DNA of 64,000 nt from Lineus longissimus. Its lineage: Eukaryota; Nemertea; Pilidiophora; Heteronemertea; Lineidae. The notes below the pieces were generated by a model. The model saw nothing but the letters and a program-made list of their open reading frames with translations. It was not told the DNA's origin and made no database searches. The stretch is from the NCBI RefSeq assembly GCF_910592395.1, contig NC_088323.1, forward strand, positions 15,797,501 to 15,861,500, written 5' to 3'. This document shows, piece after piece, positions 10,697 through 23,122 of this stretch (position 1 is the stretch's first letter; every line of letters begins with the position of its first letter). The translations under genes and the position numbers were made by a program.

Positions 10697-10780
10697 TTTA
10701 TCGGTTCTGTCCCTAGAAATACATAAAGATAAGATCGCTTACACCTAGGGCTGGATTCCTCGAAGTAACGCAAGTATGTT

Positions 10781-10983
10781 TTACAGTCCAAATCACAATT
10801 GACATCCCTAGAATCGCGTCATTGGCGCGTCAGCTGCCCAGTGCGTCGGTTAGTTGCGCGTAATATACGCGAAACATAGAGAGATAAATGCGTCACTGGT
10901 GCGTCAATAGCGTGCAACTGCGGCGTACGTTGTGCGTCACTGACGCGCAGCAGGATGGATGTCATTTGTGACTTGGACTGTAA
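10781..10983. mobile_element. Intronic MITE of G3
   Basis: Nearly identical to the G1 copy, with the same terminal repeats. It lies between the predicted acceptor near 10713 and the donor at 11256-11261. Confidence 0.8.
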
Positions 10984-11572
10984 CCATCAATAAATAGCCT
11001 AATCTATCCGTGGCCTAACTGTTAATTTTCTCATTCAATATCCTGGCTTATTTCGATCTGTTGGGGTAACCTCTTGACCTCCATTCGCTATTTTGAACCC
11101 ACCTACGATGAGGCTCTCCTCGGACGTCTTGAATCAGCATCAGGGACCATTTCATTAAACCTGGCCCAAGTATAACAATTATGACCCTCTAACATTTAGA
11201 TTGCTTCACTGATACATGTATTTTACCCTAGGGACTCACTAAAATTCAATCGGTTACTCACCAGATAAGTCCAGGATATTACATCCAAATTTTATATTGA
11301 CAGCTGCACCTATGGTGAAAGCACGTGGTGGAACGTTTTCAAATTAACATCAAGCTGCTCTTATCGAAGGCTCTGTCTCTTCATTGTGTGTGTAACATAG
11401 AGTGTTCGTACCGCAGTAATTCCAAGCCCCGTCTCTCCTCACCAGTGACTAAGTTGGTATTGCTTCAATGGATTATCAGAACTAAAATATAACACGTTTG
11501 GTGTGAGGTATTAATCAAATGCATTGATTTATAAAAAGTTATCGATTTCCAGTCTCGGTAATTGGATAATCT
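10984..11572 (-). promoter_or_regulatory. Truncated 5' leader region of G3
   Basis: The donor GTGAGT is at 11256-11261 (minus). The A-type upstream region stops abruptly at about 11572, inside the leader-exon block, and is fused to the 3' flank of G4. About 1.5 kb present upstream of G1 and G5 is therefore missing, so G3 may lack its normal promoter. Confidence 0.5.
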
Positions 11573-11777
11573 GCGATGCCAGTGCAGATGTTCAAATGTC
11601 ACTCTTGGAAAAGTAACGGTTCCATAATTGTATTCTGACGGATTGAGGTATGATTCCCTTTTTCAAAACATCATACACCACCTAAGACAACAATCGATTA
11701 GACGATTCAGCAAAGATCTATTCTCCTCCCTGGTGTCGAACGTTAAAATCATCGACTGGTTAACTTAATGAGTTACC
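11573..11777. repeat. Truncated type B 3' flank of G4
   Basis: Only the receptor-proximal 200 bases of the B-type flank (compare 5580-5783) remain. Confidence 0.7.
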
Positions 11778-12910
11778 TCATGCACTTCTCAGTCGGAACA
11801 GCTCAATTAATCCTTTCCTAAAACGGTTGCCTGTTGCGCAGTAAATGAAGAAATTAACGAAGCTGTTGAAATAGGTCAAAAAACGGGAAATGTAGTATAA
11901 GGGATTTGTCCAAGCGTAATCAATACTTAGAGATGTTATCTCTTTTGAAATACTAGCTATGTCATTCACAGCCTTTGGTGTCTCTAGTAAAAGGAATACT
12001 ATCACGACCACCAGCACCCGTATTGTGGCTGTATTTGCTCCTCTTCGTCGGCTGTCTAACCTCTCGTCGCCATGTCAGTCTTTCTCCTCGAGGCCTTGAG
12101 AGATTTCAACACATTATAAGTGGTGAATATCAAAATAATCATTGGCAATAAAGAAACGAACAAAAATGCAAGGCCTCGATAATAAAAAATTGGGTAAAAC
12201 GGATGGTAAAAGAGTTTAGAATACCTCCATTTAGGTCTCGTCCTACCAACGCAAGGATCGTAGATGTACTTGAGCGAGTAGGAAAACAGCAGTGGAATGA
12301 CGTATACAAATGAGCAGCTTAACACACATCCAACTGTGATATAAGCGTTTCGATTTGTGCAGATCGAGGCTGCCTTTAACGGTCTGCAGACAGCTATAAA
12401 CCGCTCGATTGCAACGCAGACCGTGATGTAGTTGGATGTCGACTTTGCAAACAACATCAACATCCGAATATATGGATACAATGTGTTATAGTATTCCCAA
12501 TATGTGTTCATTAATACCACATAATAATGCAATCGCTGCATTGTACTGCATAGCTCAGTTAGCAACACAAGGCAATCAGCAACAGCCAATGCTCTGAGGA
12601 AAATAGATGTTGATGTTAATGGCCGCTCACGACCGATAACTATAAAAGCCAGACAATTCCCAACAACACCCAGAGGTGTGAAGGTCAGCATCAAAGGCAC
12701 GTGGAGGATAAACCTAAGATAGCGCCTCCAACTTGAAAATGATTTCGGTCTGTAGCCAGAAAGACATTTTACAACGCCCTGAATGGTTGTGGTAAGAGAA
12801 GACGTAACCTCCATTGCCTCGGTGACATTCATTGTAAGTGGCAGAGACACCACTGACATGGTGACATTCATTTGAAGCGGCAGAGACTCCATTGACTCAG
12901 TGACATTCAT
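11778..12910 (-). pseudogene. G4: class A GPCR with a one-base deletion in ICL3
   Basis: The frame opens at the ATG at 12910 with three NVT repeats (first unit MNVTESM) and runs through helix 5. One A is missing near 12058, where all other copies have TCTAAACCTC on the plus strand. This creates an immediate stop after M-A-T-R-G, giving 284 residues. The remaining helices 6-7 and tail are intact in the other frame (11778-12017). Distinct loop residues are retained: ECL2 has KYIYDPC and SKLFYHPFYPIFYYRG, ECL3 has S-I-S-K-E-I. It reads as a very recent pseudogene, an allele, or a sequencing error. Donor splice sites are still present. Confidence 0.85.
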
Positions 12911-13050
12911 TTTATCGGCGGGGTCCTTTGAAATGCATAAAGATAAGATCGCCGACACTTAGGGCTCGATTCCTCGAAGTCGTTTCTGAGACAAGACGTA
13001 CCACCATGGATAGGAGAAATCTGACATATCATTTTAACGCAAGTATGTTT

Positions 13051-13249
13051 TTACACTCCATATCACAATTCACATCTCTTAAATCGCGCTGGCTAGCCAG
13101 TGCGTCGGTCGCGCGTAAGTTGCTTGTAAATATACGCGAAACGTAGAGAGATAAGCGGGTCACTTGTGCGTGAATGGCGTGCAACTACTGCGTACGTTGT
13201 GCGTCACTATCGCGAAGCTGGATGGATGTCATTGGTGACTTGGATGTAA
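13051..13249. mobile_element. Intronic MITE of G4
   Basis: Same B-lineage copy as in G2, with TTACACTCC at one end and GATGTAA at the other. Confidence 0.75.
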
Positions 13250-13935
13250 CCATCAGTACGAAATCTAAATGGTTTTAACCTTCAACCTTGGTATCCGAGG
13301 GTGTTGTTTACCTGTGCTGCAAATTTGTTGAATCGGGTCGAAACATCTCTTGCTCTCAAACGTAACCAATCCTCTGTATTTTTCCCTTGTCATTAAATTC
13401 AATCGGTTACTCACCAGATAAGTCCAGGATATTACATCCAAATTTTAGATTAGCAGCTGCAACGACGACGTTAGTATACTGTTCGGGTCAATGGATCATT
13501 TAATTAAAACCTACCCGAAATATAATATCACCCTATAACGTTTAGATTGCTTCACTTTTACACATATTTAACCGAAGAACTCACTAAACTTCAATCGGTT
13601 ACTCACAAGATACAGTCCAGGATATTACATCCAAATTTTAGATTGACAGCTGCACCTATGGTGAAAGCACGTGGTGGAACGTTTTCAAATTGACTGCAAG
13701 CTACTCTTATCGAAGGCCCTGTCTCTTCATTGTGTGTGTAACATGGAGTGTTCGTACCGCAGGAATTCCAAGCCCCGTCTCATCTCACCTGCGACTAAGT
13801 TGGTATTGCTACAATGGAATATCAGAACGACAAACATGTTTAGCGTGAGGTATTGAATGAATTGCGTTACAAAACTTATCGATTTCCGGTCTACGTAATT
13901 TGAGAATCTGTCGCTGCAACTGCATCCAGCAACAC
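13250..13935 (-). promoter_or_regulatory. 5' leader region of G4 with duplicated donor sites
   Basis: As in G2, two GTGAGT donors follow two leader-like blocks (13409-13414 and 13601-13606, minus). A further AAG|GTAAGT donor near 13941 (minus) could end a more distal exon. The inverted counterpart is at 41151-41905. Confidence 0.5.
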
Positions 13936-14404
13936 TTACCTTTTTGGCTCACCGTAGAAGAGTCTATACGACACCTTATCGTCCGTCGTCCGTCGTCCGT
14001 CGTCGTCTGTATCCCGTTTCAAAAACAGTTGCTGGTTTCTTAACCGCTAGAGCTATGAACATGACACTTTGTACACATGACTCCCCAGGTCAGGTGAGCT
14101 CTGGCAGTGAATGAATGGTCAGATTTTCTTCTAAACTTCGCCACTAGGGGGTCCAGAAGTGGAAACCTAAAAAGTGTGATATCTCTCTATTATGAGTTAC
14201 TCGTTTTTGATAAAATGTTTATGGAAGGTTGTCCTAGCAAGGATACATCACAAATCGTACGGGATTTTGATTTGACCAAATTTTCAAGGTCACAGAGGTC
14301 AAAAGGCGTAAATTGGCTGTTCAAGTGTAACTATGGGCATATGGGCATATGTTTTTCCGCTAAATTGCCCCGACCACCTCGTGCCTAAACACACAATCTT
14401 ACCT
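13936..14404. repeat. Interspersed repeat with (CGTCGTC)n-like tract
   Basis: The tract CGTCCGTCGTCCGTCGTC sits near 13980, followed by an AGGTCAGGTGAGCT block. It resembles the unrelated-locus element at 35565-35830. The 93-codon frame here begins at a non-standard start and has no domain. An inverted copy is at 40690-41150. Confidence 0.55.
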
Positions 14405-16450
14405 TTTGGCGACTACTACTGTTATCTATATATGGCGGGTGTTGAATATCTCAACTAATATACAAGAATCTGGTAACAAATGCATATACTAGTACATGTA
14501 TTCACGAAACTTAAACAGATCTTAACTAAGAAAAAAAACTCGCTGGTTTACTACTAAGTAAAATTGTGGTCGTTCGGTTTCAGAGAGGTCCCATTAATAT
14601 GCATGTAAGGCTTAGCCTTGACCAGATTGAATTTCAGGAGAAAAATTTCATCAAGAAGAACTTTTCACTCGAAATGCCACCCATGCTACGGGGGTCGTGC
14701 TGACATGACTCTAGTGAAGAGAATTCCTGAGGATAGGAAAGCTGCTCAAGGGAGCAAACTATGTACAATGATGCCCGAAAACAGAGGGCAGTGATTTTTG
14801 TAATTTCTTGGTTCCGGACAACGGCGGTTTTGCATTTCTCGGTAGATCCACGGTCAAGCACGGTGAAAACTCGGTATACTCTTGTCAAGAATGGCCATTT
14901 CTTGGTTAGAGGGTGTCTACTATATTGTGTGTTACATATCTAGTAACATCATCCAAAGCCGCCTTGTTTTCATCATCCTCCAGAAATGATGGAACGTCTG
15001 CTTACGGAATCCATTAATTTCCCTACTTGGAACTTGACCTTCTTCAAGCCAGGTCTGTAGTCTTGTGGTAACATGGTCGGGAACTTACTAAAGTAGTTCC
15101 TTCCGGCAATTTTTTGTTTTGATAGGCAAGAGAACGGAGATAGGCGAGAGAACTCTCCCTGTACCTCTTATAGTCTTAAGTAAGCAGGAACTCACCTGCT
15201 TCGCAATAGCCGGTGTAGGAATGGAAAATGTCCCCCTGGAAAAGGTGTCCAGACTATCGTGGGCTGGCCGATTATGATATGTCGTATATCATGGTTCTGT
15301 AGAGGCCATTACCGTCACTAGCTTAGAAATTAAGGCACCTAATTAAAGAACCATTGTTCGGCGGACATTCGTTTCTATACAGGACTTTTCAAACCATGTG
15401 ATATTGAACACAGAGTGTTTCGGAGTTTGGTGAACACGCAACCATGGCACTCGCCTTGTAAATAACCCGACCAATAATCATGGGTGCCCCAGGGGTCTGT
15501 TGTCGTTATCATTACTGTAACCAGGACCATCAATAGGTTCTGCTGACATCAGGAATCAGGTGAGCAAAAGTCTATTACTCTTGTTTGAAGTGCACGGAGG
15601 GCAACTATTTAGGTGAGCATGACATTTTGTGAAATGTTTTTTAAGAATGCCCCAACTAGTATCGGAATCATATCACGTGATGTGGGCTTTCAATAGTACT
15701 GTCATGTGATCACAGTTCTTTTGGCGTTTGCTTGGATGAGATATCACATTGTAAGCGCGTCTTCAATCACACGATGTTGTGGAATGTTGCATCTTGAGTC
15801 TATTGTCTCAATCAGTAATCTCGTCCAGCCTTTCTTTACGGTCTCCGCCCCTAAACCGACCCAAAACAATGTTTTAAGTCAAATGTACGAGTCAAAATAC
15901 ACGCTTAGCTCCTTATAGGTTAACCATTACAATTTCTGGGGCCCCATTGACGGGATCGGACCATAATGTTCCCTTCCGAGTATATCAATTGGCCTTGTAA
16001 CAATCTGAAGTCCCCCCCCCCCCCCACACACACAAGTAGTCCAACCAGTGTCGCACCGCGAATGATCAAACGCACATCCGATTGGTCTCTACCAGTCGAC
16101 ACTGACGCAACTATTTAGGTGTGTATGATCATGACATTTTGTTAAATTGGCTCTTTTTCAGAGCTCATTATTGATCTCAAAGGATGCTGTGCAGCTTGTC
16201 ACAGAGCTGTAAAGGTGCGTTCAAAAGAGGGCGGGATATCTTCAGTTATATTCTTTCGAATTCGATGAATTTTTCTTTCCACATAATTCAGACAATTCTC
16301 TCCAAATTTCTGAAAAGAATTTGTGGAGATTGTACAAATTATAAAAGAGACAATTAGGATCCAAGTGATTATGAAATTTGCGGTGAAATACAGATTCTCT
16401 CCTATGGCAGCTGGCTGTCTAAGAATATCTAAGAAGTTTCCTATCTCGTA
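14405..16450. repeat. Segmental duplication copy 2, non-coding part
   Basis: Matches 1-2040 with only scattered changes and small indels. No gene is seen. Confidence 0.85.
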
Positions 16451-17053
16451 TCGGAATCATATCATGTGAGTGAGTGTGGTGTCACTGGTATTGCCATGTG
16501 TTCAAAGTATCCTTCGGCAATTGCTTGGATCAAATATCACATGGCAAGCACGCCTTTACACGATGTTGTGGAATTCGGCATCTTGAAGCAGGAATTGCAC
16601 CCGTCAGACGACTTTTTAAGCCGAACCTCGCGGGCAAAATCCAAAAGCGGCCTGGTGACAACATTTGTGATCAGAGTAAACCGCTCTCATGCGTAATGTG
16701 TGATCTTCACAAACAAATTACAACAAGAATAGCTGCACCTAGTCTATAGTCTTAATCCGGCAATAATATTATCCGGTACCCTCGATCTACAACAGTGATC
16801 ACTAAAACAGGCCAATTCTTTCTTTACAGTCGATCACCGCAAAACATTGTTTTCAGTCAAACGTTCGAGAGTAAACTTGGCTTATACAACGATACCGGTG
16901 TAGAAGTCAATGTCACCCGGGTAAAGTAACGGTTCCAAATTTGTATTCTGATAGATTGAGGTATGATTCTCTCTTAGACGATTCAGCAAAGATCTATTCT
17001 CCTCCCTGATGTCGAACGTTAAAATCACCGACTGGTTAACTTAATGAGTTACC
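16451..17053. repeat. Type A 3' flank of G5
   Basis: Matches 2041-2643 almost exactly. Confidence 0.8.
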
Positions 17054-18148
17054 TCATGCACTCCTCAGTCGGAACAGCTCAATTAATCCTTTCCTAAAAC
17101 GGTTGCCTGTTGCGCAGTAAATGAAGAAATTAACGAAGCTGTTGAAATAGGTCAAAAAACGGGAAATGTAGTATAAGGGATTTGTCCAAGCGTAATCAGT
17201 ACTAAGAGATGTTAACACGTTTAAAATACTAGCTATGTCATTCACAGCCTTTGGTGTCTCTAGTAAAAGGAATACCATCACGACCACCAGCACCCGTATT
17301 GTGGCTGTATTTGCTCCTCTTCGTCGGCTGTCTAAACCTCTCGTCGCCATGTCAGTCTTTCTCCTCGAGGCCTTGAGAGATTTCAACACATTATAAGTGG
17401 TGAATATCAAAATGATCATTGGCAATAAAGAAACGACCAAAAATGAAAGGCCTCGAAAATAAAAAATAAAGTAAACCGAATGGTCATGGAGTTCAGAAAG
17501 TATCCATCTTGGTCTTGTCCTGCCAACGCAAGGATCGTAGTAGTACTTGAGCGAGTAGGAAAACCGCAGTGGAATGACGTATACAAATGAGCAGCTTAAC
17601 ACACATCCAACTGTGATATAAGCGTTTCGATTTGTGCAGATCGAGGCTGCCTTTAACGGTCTGCAGACAGCTATAAACCGCTCGATTGCAACGCAGACCG
17701 TGAGGTAGCTGGATGTCGACTTGGCAAACAACATCAACATCCGAATATATGGATACAATGTGTTATAGTATTCCCAATATGTGTTCATTAATACCACATA
17801 ATAATGCAATCGCTGCATGGTACTGCGTAGTTCAGTTAGCACTACAAGGCAATCAGCAACAGCCAATGCTCTGAGGAAAATAGATGTTGATGTAAATGGC
17901 CGCTCACGACCGATAACTATAAAAGCAAGACAATTCCCAACAACACCCAGAGGTGTGAAGGTCAGCATCAAAGGCACGTGGAGGATAAACCTAAGATAGC
18001 TCCTCCAACTTGAAAATGATTTCGGTCTGTAGCCATAAAGACATTTTACAACACCCGGAATGGTTGTGGTAAGAGAAGACGTAACCTCCATTGCCTCGGT
18101 GACATTCATTTGAAGCGGCAGAGACTCCATTGCCTCAGTGACATTCAT
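17054..18148 (-). CDS. G5: class A GPCR, near twin of G1
   Basis: The protein is 364 residues with two NVT repeats, the same landmarks as G1 and a tail ending R-S-A. It differs from G1 at four residues: F for L after R-E-R-P, two Y for H in the H-Y-Y stretch at the top of helix 2/ECL1, and L for M after V-I-P. ECL2 and ECL3 equal those of G1 (RWILSELHDHSV and STDYAWT). Its flanks match those of G1 over more than 5 kb, so the pair arose by the 14.4-kb duplication and not by separate exon copying. Confidence 0.88.
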   Translation of the reverse strand: MNVTEAMESLPLQMNVTEAMEVTSSLTTTIPGVVKCLYGYRPKSFSSWRSYLRFILHVPLMLTFTPLGVVGNCLAFIVIGRERPFTSTSIFLRALAVADCLVVLTELRSTMQRLHYYVVLMNTYWEYYNTLYPYIRMLMLFAKSTSSYLTVCVAIERFIAVCRPLKAASICTNRNAYITVGCVLSCSFVYVIPLRFSYSLKYYYDPCVGRTRPRWILSELHDHSVYFIFYFRGLSFLVVSLLPMIILIFTTYNVLKSLKASRRKTDMATRGLDSRRRGANTATIRVLVVVMVFLLLETPKAVNDIASILNVLTSLSTDYAWTNPLYYISRFLTYFNSFVNFFIYCATGNRFRKGLIELFRLRSA

Positions 18149-18232
18149 TTTATCGGTTCTGTCCCTAGAAATAAATAAAGATAAGATCGCTTACACTTAG
18201 GGCTGGATTCCTCGAAGTAACGCAAGTATGTT

Positions 18233-18435
18233 TTACAGTCCAAATCACAATTGACATCCCTAGGATCGCGTCATTGGCGCGTCAGCTGCCCAGTGCGTCG
18301 GTTAGTTGCGCGTAATATACGCGAAACATAGAGAGATAAATGCGTCACTGGTGCGTCAATAGCGTGCAACTGCGGCGTACGTTGTGCGTCACTGACGCGC
18401 AGCAGGATGGATGTCATTTGTGACTTGGACTGTAA
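18233..18435. mobile_element. Intronic MITE of G5
   Basis: A-lineage copy, nearly identical to 3823-4025. Confidence 0.8.
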
Positions 18436-19897
18436 CCATCAATAAATAGCCTAATCTATCCGTGGCCTAACTGTTAATTTTCTCATTCAATATCCTGGCT
18501 TATTTCGATCTGTTGGGGTAACCTCTTGACCTCCATTCGCCATTTTGAACCCACCTACGATGAGGCTCTCCTCGGACGTCTTGAATCAGCGTCAGGGACC
18601 ATTTCATTAAACCCGACCCAAGTATAACAATTATCACCCTCTAACGTTTAAATTGCTTCACTGATACACGTATTTTACCCTAGGGACTCACTAAACTTCA
18701 ATTGGTAACTCACCAGATACAGTCCAGGATATTATATTGAAATTTTATATTGACAGCTGCACCTATGGTGAAAGCACGTGGTGGAACGTTTTCAAATTGA
18801 CTGCAAGCTGCTCTTATCGAAGGCCCTGTCTCTTCATTGTGTGTGTAACATTGAGTGTTCGTACCGCAGTAATTCCAAGCCCCGTCTCATCTCACCTGCG
18901 ACTAAGTTGGTATTGCTACAATGGAATATCAGAACTAAAACGAAGCACGTTTCGTGTGAGGTATTAATCAGATGCATTGATTTAAAAAAAGTTATCGATT
19001 TCCAGTCTCGGTAATTGGATAATCTGCCACTGAAACTGCATCCAGCAACATTTACCTTTTTTAGAAGCAGTAGCGCGTTATACTTGTATATGGAATAATG
19101 TTGATCATGCTTTTAGGTCAGTAAGGATTAAACAAAAAGATACACGAATTGCCCGCTTTCGTTAGTTTTCCCGAACCCATTCGTGCCAGAAGTGTGTCAC
19201 ACGAAAATCCCGCCAACAAATAAGCCCATTTAAGTTGGAATGAATCGGGCCTGTGTGAGAGTACTCCTGATAATTGAACAGTGAATGGCCGTGTCATTAA
19301 CATATTGTTTGTGCAATTTTGTTGTTTTTTGTTGTTGTTGTAAATATGTTGTTTTGCAATCTTCTACCAAGGAGGAAATAAAGAAATGATATCTATTGGA
19401 AGCCTGCCCCCAAATCGGGCCAATGGGGCAGTGGCGCTCAAAATTTCAATGGGCTAAAGCTGCGCGACATCAAGTATCATTTGATCGAGGTGCATAAAAA
19501 TAAATCAAAACAATTTTTCTAGAAATGTGAGCGATATGAAAAGTTTCCTTATTAACATCTCTTACAAAATTATAAAGTATGATAGAATCATAAAAGTGGG
19601 GAGTGAACCAGAACACTTACTTTGTCTCTAATAACGGGTAGGCTTATTTTTACACTGATCTCTGCTACTCGCTTGGCATCACGATCCTTAAAAGAGGAAA
19701 AGTCAACATTGCCGCTTCTCGCAAAGAATAATTTCTGCAATACGATCTGCTCACAGAGGGCTGTATTCTCCTTTCCGACTCTCTTGACTCTTCCGACTGT
19801 CAGAAAGTGACCTTTGAAGTCAATGGAATGTTGTTGGGTATACATGCTAGTCTGGCGTTGGTGTCGTTGTCAACCCCTTGTCATCAACTGAAAATAT
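18436..19897 (-). promoter_or_regulatory. 5' leader and upstream region of G5
   Basis: The donor GTGAGT is at 18708-18713 (minus). This is the fullest A-type upstream region in the left array. It extends to about 19897, about 250 bases further than in G1, through a block that includes TCACGATCCTTAAAAGAGG. Confidence 0.5.
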
Positions 19898-20044
19898 GGT
19901 CAGGGCCTGGTAGTTCAAAGCAACTTTTGTCGCTAACGTAAGAGTTAACTTAACATAGTGTTATCTCCTTCACTTTAGTCTTTAGACTTAACACCAAGGT
20001 AAGCTGACGCCAGCGTTAGTGACATTAACAACCGGGCCCTGATC
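19898..20044. mobile_element. MITE with GGTCAGGGCC ends
   Basis: Copy of the element at 26996-27152, with ends GGTCAGGGCCTGG and GGGCCCTGATC. It marks the boundary between the upstream region of G5 and the 3' flank of G6. Confidence 0.65.
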
Positions 20045-21387
20045 TGTTGGGCTTTCAATAGTACTGTCATGTGATCACAGTATCTTTTGCCGATTGCTTG
20101 GATGATATATAACATTGTGAGCGCGTCTTCAATCACACGATGTTTTGGAATGTTGCATCTTGAGTCTATTGTCTCAATCAGTAATCTCGTCCAGTCTTTC
20201 TTTACGGTCTCCGCCCCTAAACCGAGCCAAAACAATGTTTTAAGTCAAATGTACGAATTAAAATACACACATAGCTCCTCATAGTTTACCATTACAATTT
20301 CTGGGGCCCCATTGACGGGATCGGACCATAATGTTCCCTTCCGAGTATATCAATTGGCCTTGTAACAATCGGAAGTCCCCCCCCTACACACACAAGTAGT
20401 CCAACCAGTGTCGCACCGCGAATGATCAAACGCACATCCGATTGGTCTCTACCAGTCGACACTGACGCAACTATTTAGGTGTGTATGATCATGACATTTT
20501 GTAAAATTGGCTCTTTTTCAGAGCTCATTATTGATCTCAAAGGATGCTCTGCAGCTTGTCACAGAGCTATAAAGGTGCGTTCAAAAGAGGGCGGGATATC
20601 TTCAGTTATATTCTTTCGAATTCGATGAATTTTTCTTTCCACATAATTCAGACACTTCTCTCCAAATTTCTGAAAAGAATTTGTGGAGATTGTACAAATT
20701 ATAAAAGAGACAATTAGGATCCAAGTGATTATGAAATTTGCGGTGAAATACAGATTCTCTCCTATGGCAGCTGGCTGTCTAAGAATATCTAAGAAGTTTC
20801 CCATCTCGTATCAGAATCATATCATGTGAGTGAGTGTGGTGTCACTGGTATTGCCATGTGTTCAAAGTATCCTTCGGCAATTGCTTGAATCAAATATCAC
20901 ATGGCAAGCGCGTCTTTACACGATGTTGTGGAATTCGGCATCTTGAAGCAGGAATTGCACCCGTCAGACGACTTTTTAAGCCGAACCTCGCGGGCAAAAT
21001 CCAAAAGCGGCCTGGTGACAACATTTGTGATCAGAGTAAACCGCTCTCATGCGTAATGTGTGATCTTCACCAAAAAAATCCAACAAGAATAGCTGCACCT
21101 AGTCTATAGTCTTAATGAATAATATTATCCGGTACCCTCGATCTACTACAGTGATCACTAAAACAGGCCAATTCTTTCTTTACAGTCACCGCAAAACATT
21201 GTTTTCAGTCAAACGTTCGAGAGTAAACTTGGCTTATACAACGATACCGATGTAGAAGTCAATGTCACCCGGGTAAAGTAACGGTTCCAAATTTGTATTC
21301 TGATAGATTGAGGTATGATTCCCTCTTAGACGATTCAGCAAAGATCTATTCTCCTCCCTGATGTCGAACGTTAAAATCACCGACTGG
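20045..21387. repeat. B-type then A-type 3' flank of G6
   Basis: A B-type block (20045-20285) is followed by the C/AC microsatellite block and an A-type block (20811-21387). No gene is seen; the A-type frame is interrupted by a TGA near 20887. Confidence 0.65.
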
Positions 21388-22539
21388 TTAACTTAATGAG
21401 TTACCTGATGCACTTCTCAGTCGGAACAGCTCAATTAATCCTTTCCTAAAACGGTTGCCTGTTGCGCAGTAAATGAAGAAATTAACGAAGCTGTTGAAAT
21501 AGGTCAAAAAACGGGAAATGTAGTATAAGGGATTTGTCCAAGCGTAATCAATACTGAGAGATCTTATCTCATTTAAAAAACCAGCTATGTCATGCACAGC
21601 CTTTGGTGTCTCTAGTAAAAGGAATACTATCACGACCACCAGCACCCGTATTGTGGCTGTATTTGCTCCTCTTCGTCGGCTGTCTAAACCTCTCGTCGCC
21701 ATGTCAGTCTTTCTCCTCGAGGCCTTGAGAGATTTCAACACATTATAAGTGGTGAATATCAAAATGATCATTGGCAATAAAGAAACGAACAAAAATGCAA
21801 GGCCTCGATAATAAAAAATTTGGTAAACCGGATGGTAAAAGAGTTCAGAATACCTCCATCTTGGTCTTGTCCTGCCAACGCAAGGATCGTAGTAGTACTT
21901 GAGCGAGTAGGAAAACCGCAGTGGAATGACGTATAAAAATGAGCAGCTTAACACACATCCAACTGTGATATAAGCGTTTCGATTTGTGCAGATCGAGGCT
22001 GCCTTTAACGGTCTGCAGACAGCTATAAACCGCTCGATTGCAACGCAGACCGTGAGGTAGTTGGATGTCGTCTTGGCAAACAACATCAACATCCGAATAT
22101 ATGGATACAATGTGTTATAGTATTCCCAATATGTGTTCATTAATACCACATAATAATGCAATCGCTGCATGGTACTGCGTAGTTCAGTTAGCACTACAAG
22201 GCAATCAGCAACAGCCAATGCTCTGAGGAAAATAGATGTTGATGTTAATGGCCGCTCACGACCGATAACGATAAAAGCCAGACAATTCCCAACAACACCC
22301 AGAGGTGTGAAGGTCAGCATCAAAGGCACGTGGAGGATAAACCTAAGATAGCGCCTCCAACTTGAAAATGATCTCGGTCTGTAGCGAGAAAGGCATTTCA
22401 CAACGCCCTGAATGGTTGTGGTAAGAGAAGACGTAACCTCCATTGCCTCGGTGACATTCATTGTAAGTGGCAGAGACACCACTGACATGGTGACATTCAT
22501 TTGAAGCGGCAGAGACTCCATTGCCTCAGTGACATTCAT
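21388..22539 (-). CDS. G6: class A GPCR, tandem paralog with three NVT repeats and long tail
   Basis: The protein is 383 residues from the first MNVT. It has three sequon repeats, the S-G-N-S-L-S tail extension and all family landmarks. It is the most divergent at the pocket: T for S before T-S-N-Y-L in helix 3, L in helix 4, RWRYSELFYHPVYQIFYYRG in ECL2, and V-H-D-I-A-G-F-L-N-E-I-R in helix 6/ECL3. It combines a type A 3' flank with the type B start and acceptor (TTTCAAAG). Its leader exon is interrupted by a Harbinger element at 23123, so expression from the normal promoter is doubtful. Confidence 0.87.
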   Translation of the reverse strand: MNVTEAMESLPLQMNVTMSVVSLPLTMNVTEAMEVTSSLTTTIQGVVKCLSRYRPRSFSSWRRYLRFILHVPLMLTFTPLGVVGNCLAFIVIGRERPLTSTSIFLRALAVADCLVVLTELRSTMQRLHYYVVLMNTYWEYYNTLYPYIRMLMLFAKTTSNYLTVCVAIERFIAVCRPLKAASICTNRNAYITVGCVLSCSFLYVIPLRFSYSLKYYYDPCVGRTRPRWRYSELFYHPVYQIFYYRGLAFLFVSLLPMIILIFTTYNVLKSLKASRRKTDMATRGLDSRRRGANTATIRVLVVVIVFLLLETPKAVHDIAGFLNEIRSLSIDYAWTNPLYYISRFLTYFNSFVNFFIYCATGNRFRKGLIELFRLRSASGNSLS

Positions 22540-22624
22540 TTTATCGGCGGGGTCCTTTGAAATGCATAAAGATAAGATCGCCGACACTTAGGGCTCGATT
22601 CCTCGAAGTAACGCAAGTATGTTT

Positions 22625-22826
22625 TTACAGTCCAAACCACAATTGACATCCCTTAAGTTGCGTCATTGGCGCGTCAGCTGCCCAGTGCGTAGGTCAGTTG
22701 CGCGTAATATACGCGAATATGGAGCGATAAGCGCGTCACTGGTGCGTCAATAGTGTGCAACTGCGGCGTACGTTATGCGTCACTGACGCGCAGCAGGATG
22801 GATGTCATTTGTGACTTGGGCTGTAA
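22625..22826. mobile_element. Intronic MITE of G6
   Basis: Same family, with GTCCAAACCACAATTGACAT and GTGACTTGGGCTGTAA ends. It is closer to the A-lineage copies even though the exon start of G6 is B-type. Confidence 0.75.
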
Positions 22827-23122
22827 CCATCAATAAATAGCCTAATCTATCCGTGGACTAACTGTTTATTTTCTCATTCAATATTCTGGCTTATTTCGAT
22901 CTTTTGGGGTAACCTCTTGACCTCCATGCGCCGCTTCGAACCAACCTACGCAGAAGCTATCCTCGGACGTCTTGAATCAGCGTCAGGGACCATTTCATTA
23001 AACCCGACCCAAGTATAACAATTATGACCCTCTAACGTTTAGATTGCTTCACTTATATATACACATATTTTATCCGAGGAACTCACTAAAATTCAATCGG
23101 TAACTCACTAGATACAGTCCAG
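22827..23122 (-). promoter_or_regulatory. 5' intron and leader donor of G6, cut by a transposon
   Basis: The donor GTGAGT is at 23103-23108 (minus). The leader exon stops after GTCCAGG and resumes at 24407 beyond the Harbinger insertion. Confidence 0.55.
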
